Assembly: GCA_022829145.1 (NCBI GenBank)
Contig: CM040742.1
Span: 8,553,538 to 8,617,537 of the forward strand
Source: Albula goreensis
Taxonomy: Eukaryota > Chordata > Actinopteri > Albuliformes > Albulidae
Reading direction: 5' to 3'
Length of the DNA: 64,000 nucleotides
A program made the translations under genes and the position numbers. Shown here piece after piece: positions 37,212 through 50,264 of the stretch. The notes beneath the pieces were generated by a model. The model had not been told where the DNA came from. It searched no databases and was given only the letters and a program-made list of their open reading frames with translations. Numbering within the stretch: the stretch's first letter is position 1; every line of letters starts with the position of its first letter.

Positions 37212-38240
37212 TTAAGTAGAAGCACCCTTTTGAGCTAGTACAGCCATGAGTCTTCTTGGGAATGATGCAACAAGTTTTTCACACCTGGATTTGGGGATCC
37301 TCTGCCATTCTTCCTTGCAGATCCTCTCCAGTTCTGTCAGGTTGGATGGTGAACGTTGGTGGACAGCCATTTTCAGGTCTCTCCAGAGATGCTCAATTGG
37401 GTTTAGGTCAGGGCTCTGGCTGGGCCAGTCAAGAATGGTCACAGAGTTGTTCCGAAGCCACTCCTTTGTTATTTTAGCTGTGTGCTTAGGGTCATTGTCT
37501 TGTTGGAAGGTGAACCTTCGGCCCAGTCTGAGGTCCTGAGCACTCTGGAAGAGGTTTTCTTTTAGGATATCTCTGTACTTGGTCGCATTCATCTTTCATT
37601 CAATTGCAACCAGTCGTCCTGTCCCTGCAGCTGAAAAACACCCCAATAGCATGATGCTGCCCCACCATGTTTCACTGTTGGGATTGTTTTTGGCTAGGTG
37701 ATGAGCAGTGCCTGGTTTTCTCCACACATACCGCTTAGAATTAATGTCAAAGGGTTCAATCTTGGTCTTATCAGACCAAAGAATCTTATTTCTCATAGTC
37801 TAGGAGTCCTTCATGCATTTTTTGGCACACTCTATGCAGGCTTCCATATGTCTTGCACTGAGGAGAGGCTTCCGTCAGGCCACTCTGCCACCCTGACTGG
37901 TGAAGGGCTGCAGTGATAGTTGACCTTGTGGAACTTTCTCCCATCTCCCCACTGCATCTCTGGAGCTCAGCCACAGTGATCTTTTGATTCTTCTTTACCT
38001 CTCTCACCAAGGCTCTTCTTCCATGATTGCTCAGTTTGGCTGGCTGCCGGGTCTAGGAAGAGTTCTGGTCGTCCCAAACGTCTTCCATTTAAGGATTATG
38101 GAGGCCACTGTGCTCTTAGGAACCTTGAGTGCTGCAGAAATTCTTTTGTAACCTTGGCCAGATCTGTGCCTTGCCACAATTCTGTCTCTGAGTTCCTTGG
38201 GCAGTTCCTTTGACCTCATGATTCTCATTTGCTCTGACAT
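37212..38240 (-). pseudogene. Tc1-family DD34E transposase, frameshifted
   Basis: Four successive open pieces in different frames cover the family length. 38240-38031 is the N-terminal helix-turn-helix (MSEQMRIMRSKELPKELRDR...KVPKSTVASII). 38010-37786 is the linker. 37796-37596 carries the first catalytic Asp (ILWSDKTKIE). 37592-37212 carries the second Asp (QQDNDPKHT) and the Glu (SPDLNPIEHLW). Frame changes and stops between the pieces make it inactive. Confidence 0.92.
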
Positions 38241-38399
38241 GCACTGTGAGCTGTAAGGTCTTATATAGACAGGTAGGTGCCTTTCCTAATCAAGTCCAAT
38301 CAGTTTAATTAAACACAGCTGGACTCCAATGAAGGAGTAGAACCATCTCAAGGAGGGTCAGAAGAAATGGACAGCATTTGTGTTAAATATGACTGTCAC

Positions 38400-38615
38400 A
38401 GCAAAGGGTCTGAATACTTATGACCTTGTGATATTTCAGTTTTCTTTTTTAATAAATTTGCAAAAATTTCTACATTTCTGGTTTTTTCGGTCAACATGGG
38501 TTGCTGAGTGAACATTAATGAGAAATAAAATTGACTTTTTTGATTTTAGCAAATGGCTGCAATGAAACAAAGAGTGAAAAATTTAAAGGGGTCTGAATAC
38601 TTTCCGTACCCACTG
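38400..38615. repeat. right terminal inverted repeat of Tc1 element
   Basis: Reverse complement of 36990-37206 with few mismatches. Inner repeat at 38400-38420. Confidence 0.92.
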
Positions 38616-38617
38616 TA

Positions 38618-41320
38618 GTTCCTGTAATTCCCACTGATTTCATTTAAGGATGAGCCAATCAAGTGGTACCAAGTAAAAAGTCCAGAAACATGATATCTTG
38701 AGCCTGGAGTCACATCTTTTGGGTACCCATTGTGATCTCACTAATGCAGTAATCATGCAAGAAACCAGCAAGCGCGGTCTCTCAGAGAAGTGTCTGTGTA
38801 GAAAATACACTTTTTGTTACATACAACTTTAGAATTTTCAAAGTTCATACCAGCATCAGGTTGAATACAGCACATTAAAAATGTAATACATGAATACATG
38901 ATTCATGACAAAGCTGAGAGCAGCCCTGTTGCATCTGATTGTCTATTCTGGGAAACATTCGCAAGGGAATTTCTTTGTATCCCTGAATAAAACATCCAGC
39001 TGTCACCTCACCTTCACAAATTGGCAAATGTGAGCCTTAGTGAATACAATCATTGAAAAGGAATCATAATCACCATCAAGAATACACTGTAGAAACGATT
39101 CATAAAGCTGTATTCCTCTACATGCAGTCAATTACAAAAAGAGGTTAAATGAGACATAAAGCACCTCAGAAGATCCTGAGTCTTTTTCTTGATCATCTCT
39201 TCTGTGTGCCCCATCGGGTTGGGCTCTTGGGCAGGTACTAGGCTCAGTTGTAAGCTCACGGCATAGTACCATTCTTGGCCGGATTCCAGGGGCCCAATGT
39301 GGAGTGCCCAGAAAAGAGCACATGAGGAAACAAAATGGCAGAATTATTCTTGTTTGGAACGTTTGAGTAGATCGGATTTTCTGTGAAGCGGTAGTGGTAC
39401 AAGGTTTTGCACTGAATCATTTTTAATTTTGATGTGATAACCCTTGATACAGTATCTGTGGTCTTGATGAACGAATGTGTTTTACTGGAGGCAATACTGT
39501 ACAAACACGTTTACAAACAATGGGAAATGACAAGCAGATGATATGAATTGAGATGTAAACTTCAGTCGTCAACAGTGCAATTCCAAGCCTCTGTCAGCAT
39601 CTCTGCTCATTCAGGCTGAAACATGCTCATCTCTCACTGGACCCACTTCACAGTCATTGACATTAAAATGTCAGTGATACTCAAACTGTATATGGGGGAT
39701 CAATTGCAGATTTTTAACACAATACCATCTACAATAGCCATCTGTGCTTTGTATTTGAAGTCTTCATTACCTAGCAACTGGTTTAATACACTGATATGGT
39801 CTCCATACATACCAGTTAGGATTCACCTGTCTGTTGATAAGCTAACCAGGTAAAAAATGTAATGTTTTTTTTTTTTTGTATTTTTCCCCCAGTGTTCAAC
39901 CAAGCTGGCTGACCCCACTGCAGCAACCACTCTGCTGGCTTTGGGAGCAGAGGTCAAGCACGTGACTCCACCAATTCACATGAAGATGATCTTGCTTCTA
40001 TTCACATTGCAGCTGCACCACTAATCACACACTGCCTATGGTGTTGGAGGATGGAGCAGTCAGCATACCGTCGGTTTGTGCCGCCATGGGTGCCCAGCAT
40101 GACAGAGAGGGCCCTATGGCGATGGTGAGGACGGGGATCGGGCCCCTGTCCTCAGGGCTCCCAGGCAACGTTTTATCCTGTAAGCCACCCAGAGGTCCTC
40201 CTGTAATGTCTTTCTGAACAAATCTGAGAATATCTGAACATACATGGCGTGTGCAAGTCTGCAGAAAGTCTGCAGCCTGTATCTGCCACAATTCTGCAGT
40301 CAATGTATGGTGAAACACATTGACAAATAAACACACGCTTTATCTTTGTTTACAGACTACCCAAAAAAGCTCTCTGTATAAAATTTGAGTGTAGAGGAGG
40401 AAACAAGAAAATAATGTCTACCTTTAATCAATGAATCAGAGCAGCTGTGTAAGCAGCTGCACAGAGGATGAGACATCAAATCTCAGCAGAACAGCAGCAA
40501 ATACTGCAAGTGGGAGTGTAGATGCCAGGAAACGGGCTCTATGCATGTAATCTGCCCTGAAAACAAACAAAACAAAGAATTTAAAAATCAAAATTTCTCC
40601 TGAAAGCTAGGAGGTTTTTTCATAGTCTGGCCTTCAGGCAGACTAATCAGACAATATGCAATTAATAACAACCTGTGTCGTGTACAGCTCAGAATCTTGG
40701 ACCAATGGGTAGGTCTCGATCATCATTTTTTGAATGTTCCAATAAGAATGAAACATATACTGTATGTTTGTAGCTATATTCTCTGTTTTTAATGTGTGTA
40801 TGAAACAAAAAACACATTCCCACCTTGTTGGCACAATAAAGTCTATATTTAAAGGTTTTTTTGTTTTTTTGTTTTTTTTTTAAATGTATGGACTGATCAT
40901 GAAGTGGGGATGCAAGAATTGAACTGGAAGCAATGGAAAAAAAACTGAACAGGATTGTTTAAGGTTTTTTTATTTGGTGTAGAGTTTAGTTTATTAAGGC
41001 ACATGCAGGTGGATGAACTCATCATGTATTTAGATTAAATGGGGCCACATGGTGGTGCTGCAGGACACATGGCATAATTTGGATTTATGTGAAGCCAGAC
41101 CAGATGCGCTAGGCAGAAACTGTAAGACTCCACTAATCTTCCCGTAATTCAAGACCGCGCAGCATGGTAAAGTTCAGTGGAGCAAGATGGAGTGAGCAGT
41201 ATTTGAAACTATGTATGAAATCATCGTTCATAGAGAAAGAGATTCAAGAGTATCTCTTCGTATCTTCAGTATCTTTGTAATTCTCAAACACCATCAATTT
41301 TGATTATTCTTGCTTCTCTA
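38618..41320. other. intergenic
   Basis: No recognised gene. A slightly GC-richer patch at 40030-40340 has a 103-codon - strand frame without recognisable motifs. T-rich low complexity at 40855-40880. Confidence 0.5.
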
Positions 41321-41386
41321 TAATATAATATAATATAATATAATATAATATAATATAATATAATATAATATAATATAATATAATAT
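41321..41386. repeat. (TAATA)n microsatellite
   Basis: About 13 uninterrupted pentanucleotide units. Confidence 0.95.
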
Positions 41387-41389
41387 ATA

Positions 41390-44300
41390 AAACACTAGTG
41401 TGAAAATTCTACTTTACTCAATCCATTTATTTTATTTACATACTCACAATCATAAACCACTCTTCCCCATGTTACTGTCAGCACACTTGAAATCCAACTT
41501 GAAGTATCTTATTTTTAACTATAAATGTTGTTTGTAAATTGCCACCTTTTTGTGGGTGGTTAGTTGTAGTTTACTTAAATCAATTTACAGGTTTAGCCCT
41601 TATTTTATGTCCCATATCTGACAATAGTGTCAGTGACATCCCACCTCCTCCCCATCTCCACCTTCATCCTCTCCTTTCTCTAAGGTGGGGGGTTCATAAT
41701 CCTAACTGCTATCTCAATTTCTTTCATCCAAAAGGAAAAGCGGGGGATTCCTCTCCACAAGGACGTGAGGACTCCTCCTCCTTTTGACTCTAAGCCCAAG
41801 TTCATTCTTTTATGTTCCTTCTCGATAAACTCACTATGAATGCTATGTCATTGTCTGAGAGTTCATACTACTGAATCTAATGAAATTCAACATATGAATT
41901 CAAAGGAATAATCCTGCATGGCACAGGCCACTGTCATGTAAAAATTGTTGAGCCTGTGCTTTGGCATGGTTGACCATGGTTGCCATGACAACTGTTCTGA
42001 ATAGAGTGTCCTCCGCCGAAGGAAAAACAAATAAAGATGGGAAATGGGGTTTCACGGTTCAAATTTGCAATATCCGATACGTTTTCATTTCTTAATAAGC
42101 ATAAGAGAAGTATCGAGTAGATTTTTAAATTACATTTTCAAAGTATTTGACAGACCGTAAATAGCTAAATGATAAAAAAGCTGAGGAACAACAACTTCAA
42201 GAACAATACTAAAAGATGAAAAAAAGAAGCACATTAGAATTGTGACCACATATCTACCCTAAAAGAGGAGGACAATGACATCATGCACAGCATCTGATCA
42301 GCAGCTCAAGGCAGCAAGTCCTGCTCTGGGCCACCCGCCTGTCAGTTTCAGCAAAAATGTGAACGCCCTCCTAAAAAAAGATTCCCTGATTGGCAGTACG
42401 CTCTACTGACCTATTCAGGATTAATTTCTTCGCAGCCTCCATATAGACAGTACAACCAGGCATTTCCAAAATGTGTGTGCATGAGGGTACTAATGAGAAT
42501 TTGGCATAACAAAGAAAAACAAGACAAGATATGAAGTAATAAGGAGTAAGTGCACCCCTTTTTGGGTCTTGGAACCATTGAAGAACTGCATAAATATGAG
42601 TGTTAACATTCCTCTTACAACAAGACTGTTCTGAACAAGAACCGCACACCCAGATATCTCCGTCCTTGCTCCCATATTTCCAGAGAGTTAATGATAATAG
42701 AGAATGCAAAGAGAGACGATAATAGGGAACACAAAGAGAGACGATAATAGAGAACACAAAGAGAGATGATAATAGAAAACACAAAGAGAGATGATGTCCT
42801 TTCTCAGAGGAACGATTATTCTTAATGATGGAACTCAAAGTTGGATGAATTGTGGCATTTAGATGTAACACCAGAGAACTCCATGGTACTGGACGAGCAG
42901 TTGAAATGAGAGAGTTGTAAACATATTTTCAGGAATGCATAAACTGATTTTGTGGCCAGACAGAAAGTCAATTGTCAAACATTGTTAATGCTCAAGGAAT
43001 TGGCTTAGCAACACCACTGGCAGTATTAATGACCATAAATATAGATAGCCTTACTTATCAAACATTGTTTAGCAACCTGAGGAAGAAGATCTCATGAAAA
43101 CAATATTGGAGATTGTGGATAACCTTGCTGAGAATAAAGAGAAAGGAAACAGCTGAACTGCTGCCCTAGGGTATGAGTCATGTGACCAAACAAAAGCCCC
43201 TAACCTTATGCCCGAACAAAACTCCACCCTAGATCAAAACCCTTTTAAGTCTTACAGAGTCTTTAACATGCTTAAGGTCAGCCTACCCAAGTAAAGACAA
43301 TTTGTTCTCAATCTAATTCACCATATCCAGTTTCTGAGGTGTCACATCAGGGATAGTGTAATTTATACTCAAAAACCTTTGATAATGTATCGTCATTATG
43401 AAGAAAGGGGTTGTTGAAATGCCACTCATGAGACAATGGCTGTAAGTACAAGGGAGCGCATGCTGATCACAGTTAGCACAGACATGATGGAACACATTTC
43501 AGATTGCTTGGGGGAGAACGACAAAGTAGTCCATCTGAGAAAAAGTCAAATGTCACACTGAGAAAAAAAAGTGCAATACTAGAAAGGAAGGTATTGAAAT
43601 ATATTGAGGAAATTGCACTGTGTGAAAGAACACTTGCACCACTTCTGTCCTTGCTAAATGAGAAAACAGATGGCAATCATATAAGAAAAGTTAATTGCAC
43701 AAATTTTCACATATAATTTGTACATGAATTTTAAGAGCTGGCCTTCAATGTGCAATGCATGGGTAAAAATTTCAGTTACCATGTGAAAAAGGTCAAATGT
43801 CACAAGCAAGCATTCATGATTCATTACCACTTTTTTGACATGTGACATATTTGAAAGCCATGTGTACCTGGGAAAATATATAATATTTTCATGTGCTTCA
43901 GTAAGATTAGACTTGATATAAGGCATCTCTCACAAAGTGAGAGTTTTTAAGACGTTTTAATACCTTCCCATGTGATTTTAAATATGATGGTCAATGACGT
44001 CTTCGAAACCATTGACAGTTTTTCCCCATAGAGGATCAATGTGTAGACCTAAAACCAGGCTAAAATCACATCCAACAGTAATGGGGGCACCTAATAATTT
44101 ATGTTTTATATTGTCAAAAGCACGGCTGGATCGTCTATTAAAAACTTCCTCTTGACCAAAATCAACATCCCCTTAATTGTATTCAATGCACACAGTTAGC
44201 AATCATCAAATAGCTCTTCACAGTCATTGACTTAATTTGGAGTTCCTTAAAAAGTTGATGCTACAATGTCACTTTTTCACTGCTGATTATGATTCTGACT

Positions 44301-47300
44301 GGAATAATATGATGAGGACTTTAAGTATACACTGGGACTGAGTACCAATCTGATATTCTCTTTAATAACTGCACAGCTGATAATTCTACACAGCCCTTTC
44401 TGTGGATGCACTCAAAATGTGGATTTTTATTTTAATTGACAATATTTTCACAGTTGAAGTCTCATAACATATTTGAATAAACCCAGAGTGGCTAAATAAA
44501 AAAGAACGGTCAGACTAAATAATACAGAAATTGACAACTTTAAGACAATTAACTGTGATAAATCTGATATGAGAAAAAAAAGGCGCAGTGGTGGGGTTTT
44601 GAAAGGTGATGGAGCCTTTTGGAGGGATTTTCTTCGTAGTTGTCACTGGTATGCATGAAAATAATGTACACCCTCCAGCCAATCAGAAATAAGAATTCAA
44701 CACAGATGAGATATAAGCCAATATACATGAGTGCTAGCTTTACATAAATTCCCACCAGGAATGCCCCACTTTGTCAATGGATAATGTATTAGCATTTAAT
44801 GACAAAATGGGTTTTTTGGCCCTCTGAAAATCTCCCTCTACAATCCATCATGGAAATTTCACAGAACGTTATATGATATCACATTCTTTACAGTTTACGT
44901 TAGGAAAATTTACAGCATTGGATCAAACCAGATAATGTGCATTGTTGCAATAGATACACCTATGAGGTGGAGGACACTGTTACAGAGAAGCGATGCTGAC
45001 ATATATTGATCAGTAAACTCCTACTGGGCAGAGCATCTTGTTGACTGCCTGTAACACTTCCACACATGAGGATCATTGTGATGATGGATGGCAGTCTGTT
45101 TGAGCACTATCTGAACCATGGCTTGTCTTCTGAGGATTGTGTTTAGGCCGCTTCAGCTCCTTATGGGCTTCTCCCATCCGCTTTCAACCACAACACGATC
45201 TCAAATGTCAGTCTAAAAGTAGACAGCATGATGAAAACAATTCAGAGACAAACAACACAAGCTTCTTTAAGCAATGTCTAGTCTACCTATTGCAATATGT
45301 AGCCTTTTACCCATAACATTGGAGGTTTGTCTAACTGTTGCCCAGTGAAGTTGCTTTCACACTGTTAGCTCCATTATCTGCTGTTATGCACACCATATTC
45401 TTCTCTTGCAAGGAGCATGACCATCCTGCAATCCCTGTGCACCAGCCTCACCCTCATGACAGCTCTTTCACTGAGAAGTCATCAATGATAAAATGAACCG
45501 TTAGACACAGATGGGGCCCCATGGTGCTACAAGAATACCACCTCTCATGTCCATCTCAGTTCCTCAACGTTTGGCATATAGAACAGGCAGCATTACATTT
45601 TAAAAACAGGTGCGGGTGGGGACTGCAGCATTTACCAAGAGGGTGGATCATATTTTGAATTGATTCTGTGATTCTGTAATATCCCTGGGTCTATGAAAAC
45701 CTGCCAGGCGTGTCTGTGCTTTTGATAGAGTTTTGTTAGACTTCATGGCTCCCTCATATTGCACTTTGTGGTCACCCATCCGGTGGTTTTATCAATTTGT
45801 GGTATTGCCCTTTGGCGCTGCTGCAACTGCAAAAGACTGTTTGCGTTGTATGTGCATCGGCTGTAATCATACACATAGGGAGAAGACCCTTTGTTTGGTG
45901 CCAAACCAGTGGGGCTGGAGTTGAATTTGTTTCCTCCCCTAGCAGGGGTTTGATGACTTGTTTTGAAAGTGACGGATATTAGCCTGTCCCAAGCTGTGTC
46001 TCCTGAGTTCCTTTGATAGCTTCATGTGCCACAGATGTCTTGCCTGCTTGTTTCTACCTGTTGCTTGTTTGTATTCACATGGCACAATGTCACAACGACT
46101 GGACCAGGGTCACTTGGTTTTATGCATGAGCCATTTAAATGGAAATGCTGCAGAACCAATGACATTTATGTTCAATTCAAATGCCACTGAAAAATTAATC
46201 AAATCATGATTTTAATTTGATTATGGAATGATTAAGGCAATTAATTGTGCAGCCTTATTATAAAAAATAAACACCCAAAGTGTAGTAATTACCTACATGC
46301 AGTGCAAATTGCTCAACAGCCAATGTAGTTTCATGAACATAGACAAACAATGCACTTGTGTATTAGTTAGTAACGCAATTAGCTGTGTAGGCAAGGCAAA
46401 GGCCACTGTAAGGTTGTGGAAATTCCATGAATTTCTCACCATTTCAGTTTGCACAATCAACTTAAGTGTTTTTTTATAGAATATACTTTTTATAGCAAAA
46501 TTGTGTAATGAACAGTAACACAGCTGTTAATAATTAATGCTAATTTGAAGTTCTGTTCATTTTAAAATGGGAATAATGTTTTCACCACAGTGGAATAACT
46601 TTAATAATTACACACGAGCCATCATCTCTTATTTGATGAGAACAGATGGTCTCTGTCATTAGATTTTAATTTTGACCATTGGTCTTAAAAAAGATCCGCA
46701 ATTTTTTTTTTTTGGGTAGTTGATGGATTTTTTCTCTCCACCCATTTCCTGTTTTTCTTTTCTTAGTTTTTTGTTAACCACTTGTGCTGTTCCAGAAGGG
46801 TCAGAAAAAATAATGTAACGCCTTAATCATATCCTGTCACAACCAGAGTGATAAGCTTGTGTTGGATCCGGCAGTCACTCTGTCACGCATTTATAGTTTG
46901 CGTCACCAAGGAAACCCAGCATTAGCATTAATGTCTCTCTGTACGTATCATACATTTTGAAGGCAATAACTATAACATGAAATATTAGTCAGTCAAAAAA
47001 CACATTGTAAAATAAATATTGGAATGTGGTATATCAAACAGTTAACAAGGAAATTTCAGGGTTGCAGAATTTTCCATAATCTACAACATATGGCAATTCA
47101 TCACTGGAACTCTTATTTTATTGTGTTCCATTGCAGGGAGAGGATAGTGTTTAATTGTTATAAAGTCACAGATTTTCACCATTTCAAGTGTTACTAACTG
47201 TATGACAACAGAAATATGAAGGATATTTGTATTTCTCTCTTAAGAAAGATTTCTAAAAAAAAATTCCAGTCCACCCATTGTTCTGTTTCATCTTGATTTA

Positions 47301-49543
47301 TCAACTTTATATAACCCAAATCATATAATCTGTCTCCATTAAACTGGACATCTCTGTCTCTGGAAGGTAGATATTCCTCCTCAATACACAGATAATTGTG
47401 AATTATTATATTAGAAAAGTATATGCACAAGCTACACTGGTAAATCTAAAATGAAATGTCACTGTTATAAAAGAAGTTAGGCAATGATAGTGTTACACAA
47501 GGGTTAAGGTAGCTCTGTATTTGATGCAGAACTGTAATAAACAAGAAGCATAGTACCCCGAAAGGTGACCAAAGGAACAATGTAGGGCTTCGGTTAGGGT
47601 ATGCTTTGTGTGTACCCCCATTTTAAAAGCAGTTTCTTCTGCAGTTTTGGCGCAGAAAAGGTACTCTTATTTCAATTTCCTTGAATCAAGGATGCTGTTC
47701 AGCATTGTGAATTCTTGCTGTTTCTCGTCACACATTTTTTTTCATATTGTTAGATCAACGCTTGTGTAAATTGTAACATTTGTACCTCAAGTCAAGTCTC
47801 TGTGAGGACAGTGGAACAAAACATAACCTATTAAAATTGTGTGAGCATTCAAAATGTATTATCAGTAAAACTCATGGCTTAGCTGAATGTACGTATCATA
47901 GATCTGGTCTCCATTTAATTCCGATTTGGCACATATTGTGCCTGTTCAAGTGAGGCCAGCCAGATTAAAGACAAAAAGACAGCTGTGATGGCAATTGAGA
48001 TGGATTAAAAAAAGAGTGATAAAGAAATGTTTTTTGTCATGTCATTACTTCTGTAAGAAATTAAGTGTGTTTTTTTTTCAGTTAAATAGATAATCGAGGA
48101 AATTCTTTTCTTTGCCCTGAAACATTTTGTCAAACTGACAAAGCATGGCAACAAGTTAACAAGGAAGAATATCAAACGATAGGTAGCACGGAATTTAGCA
48201 GTGTTTGACATTTACTTGAAATGGCCACTTTTCTTGTTTGAAATAACATTAAAAACTGATTGGCCTTCATGATGGATAGTAAGGGTACTTTGGGAAGAAG
48301 AGAGCGAGATTTTCAAACAAAGGGCCACAGAGCATCAAACTCAATAAAACAATCACCTGACTTATGCCCTCATACTAATGAGTTCAATTTACAAAAACTC
48401 TCTAAGGCCTCTTGCTGGACTTTTTGAGTAAAAATGGCTTTAACATAATGAGGCCCATTTTCAAATCCAAATAGAGTACACCTCTGTAATAAATGGAAAA
48501 TTGGTGCAATTTAGTGTACAGCTTGTTAAAATCTCCCATCTTGTTCTTTTTTTTATATACAACACACACTCTACTTACAGCTAGCTGTCTAACTATAAAC
48601 AAAAACACTGCCAAAATTCAGCAACCTGATTCTGTCGACTCCAGATAGCAGCCATTACGTGACTCCTCTGACTCACGACAAGGGCTTGCTTCTTTCTGCA
48701 CAGCAGTTTCATTAAAAATATTTAAATGATTGACATTTTCAGATGTTTTCAGATTTGCAGTACTATAGAATAATATCTAATGTAGCTATTCAATCATTCC
48801 TTCATGTACTGTTTTAAGAATCTATCATGCTTGATTTAAAAGAGTCACTCTTAACTTGTTTAATGATATAATTTATGATTTGATGTACGTTTATAGTTTT
48901 GATGTACATTTATTGTTTATGTGTAATTGTTATGAACCGTTTGCTGTCTGTATTGTCTTCCATAGCTTTTTTTTTGCATATTGCATTACATGTTTTAGCA
49001 TTAACATAAGTAATTAAATGTGCTTGTCATGGAAGTAAAGCATATTGAGTTTTAACTTGTTCATTGCAATGTTTAGTTTTGTTGTTATGAGTGCAAATAT
49101 GCTTGAAAGACTGCATTTCATACTCTGAATTGCATATTTACTCTCTGTCAGCTGATGTTTTTCATGTGGGTGTCGCATTTATCACCATTTCATCCCCCAC
49201 TCAATGCTTCTGGACCTGTTTGTGATGAGATGTATCAGGGAACTACATTATGCATTGGAAATCAAGCCATGTAGAGAGATTGGGAACAGACTGGGGGGTT
49301 GTGTTTTACTGTGCTACAGACTGACATTATAAGATTCAGAACCTGCTGCCTGGATCAAATGAGGAGTTCTGGTGTAGCCAATGAACAAGCAGTTCCAGAG
49401 CCCAAAGAATCCATTACTGCCAGAGAAGCTGACTGACAGGCTTTCTTCCTTCAAAGGCTTACACAGCTGGGTTTGGGAAAGACATGAAACCTAATTTTGT
49501 TTGTGACAGTCAAGTGAAGCCATTGATGGGCCATTGTGCATGT
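41390..49543. other. intergenic
   Basis: About 8 kb, AT-rich, with the short tandem array at 42690-42797 and scattered short open frames. None shows a recognisable domain. Confidence 0.5.
42690..42797. repeat. short minisatellite, about 25-bp unit, four copies
   Basis: Repeated units of the type GATAATAGAGAACACAAAGA plus GAGAC, with one or two substitutions each, within 42690-42797. Confidence 0.85.
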
Positions 49544-50036
49544 GACAGCTGAAATATTATATATATATATTGTGGGCCTTACAGCTGAAATATTATATGC
49601 TGTGGGCCTGACCGCTGAAATATTACATATATTGATTGGTGGTCCTTACAGCTAAAATATTATATATTGTGGGCCTTACAGCTGAAATATTATATATTGT
49701 GGACCTTACAGCTGAAATATTATTTATTGTGGGCCTGACAGCTGAAATATTATTTATTGTGGGCCTGACAGCTGAAATATTATATATTGTGGGCCCTGAC
49801 AGCTGAAATATTATATATTTTGGGCCTGACAGCTGAAATATTATTTATTGTGGACCTGACAGCTGAAATATTATATATTGTGGGCCTGACAGCTGAAATA
49901 TTATATATTTTGGGCCTTACAGCTGAAATATTATATATTGTGTTCCTGACAGCTGAAATATTATTTATTGTGGACCTTCAGAAATATTATTTATTGGTCC
50001 TGACAGCTGAAATATTATATATTGTATTATATATTG
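49544..50036. repeat. 30-bp minisatellite, about 16 copies
   Basis: The unit reads GACAGCTGAAATATTATATA then TTGTGGGCCT. The first copies vary in length; the middle copies are nearly identical, and one late copy is truncated (CCTTCAGAAATATT). Because the unit is a multiple of three, it creates an open frame repeating LTAEILYIVG. This is a by-product of the array, not evidence of a gene. Confidence 0.95.
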
Positions 50037-50222
50037 CTGAGTTTTCCTGGTTTTGACCTCTGCCTGTTTTTCTCATTTTGTCTTTTGGATTGTGTTTTGG
50101 TACTTCTGCCATGTCCTACTGGTTTTGAACTCTCCCTGTTTTTGACCCTGATTTTTGGATTGTGGACTTGGTTCTGGCTGCAATAAACTTTGGTTTATTT
50201 TCACCTGCAGTTGAGTCCCAAT
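50037..50222 (+). mobile_element. LTR-like fragment inside the minisatellite
   Basis: CTGGTTTTGACCTCTGCCTG, later TACTGGTTTTGAACTCTCCC, then an AATAAA at about 50182 and TTTTCACCTGCAGTTGAGTC at the end. This layout is typical of the 3' part of fish Gypsy LTRs and resembles 34978-35160. A further minisatellite unit follows directly. Confidence 0.5.
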
Positions 50223-50264
50223 CATATATTGTGGGCCTGACAGCAGAAATATTATATATTGTGG
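50223..50264. repeat. detached minisatellite copy
   Basis: ATATATTGTGGGCCTGACAG then CAGAAATATTATATATTGTGG, one clear unit of the 49544-50036 array beyond the LTR-like segment. Confidence 0.9.

Larger units (their letters stand above)
36990..38615 (-). mobile_element. Tc1/mariner transposon, complete ends, dead transposase
   Basis: 1626 bp flanked by TA target duplications (36988-36989 and 38616-38617). Terminal inverted repeats of about 216 bp begin CAGTGGGTACGGAAAGTATT at both ends and are nearly identical. Each contains an inner copy of GTATTCAGACCCTTTGCT, the IR/DR layout of many fish Tc1 elements. The interior is a broken transposase on the - strand. The high similarity of the two repeats suggests moderate age. 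Confidence 0.95.

Noticed and set aside
49787-50056. 89-codon frame of repeating LTAEILYIVG
   Set aside because: Produced by the 30-bp minisatellite unit; no start context, no conservation expected.
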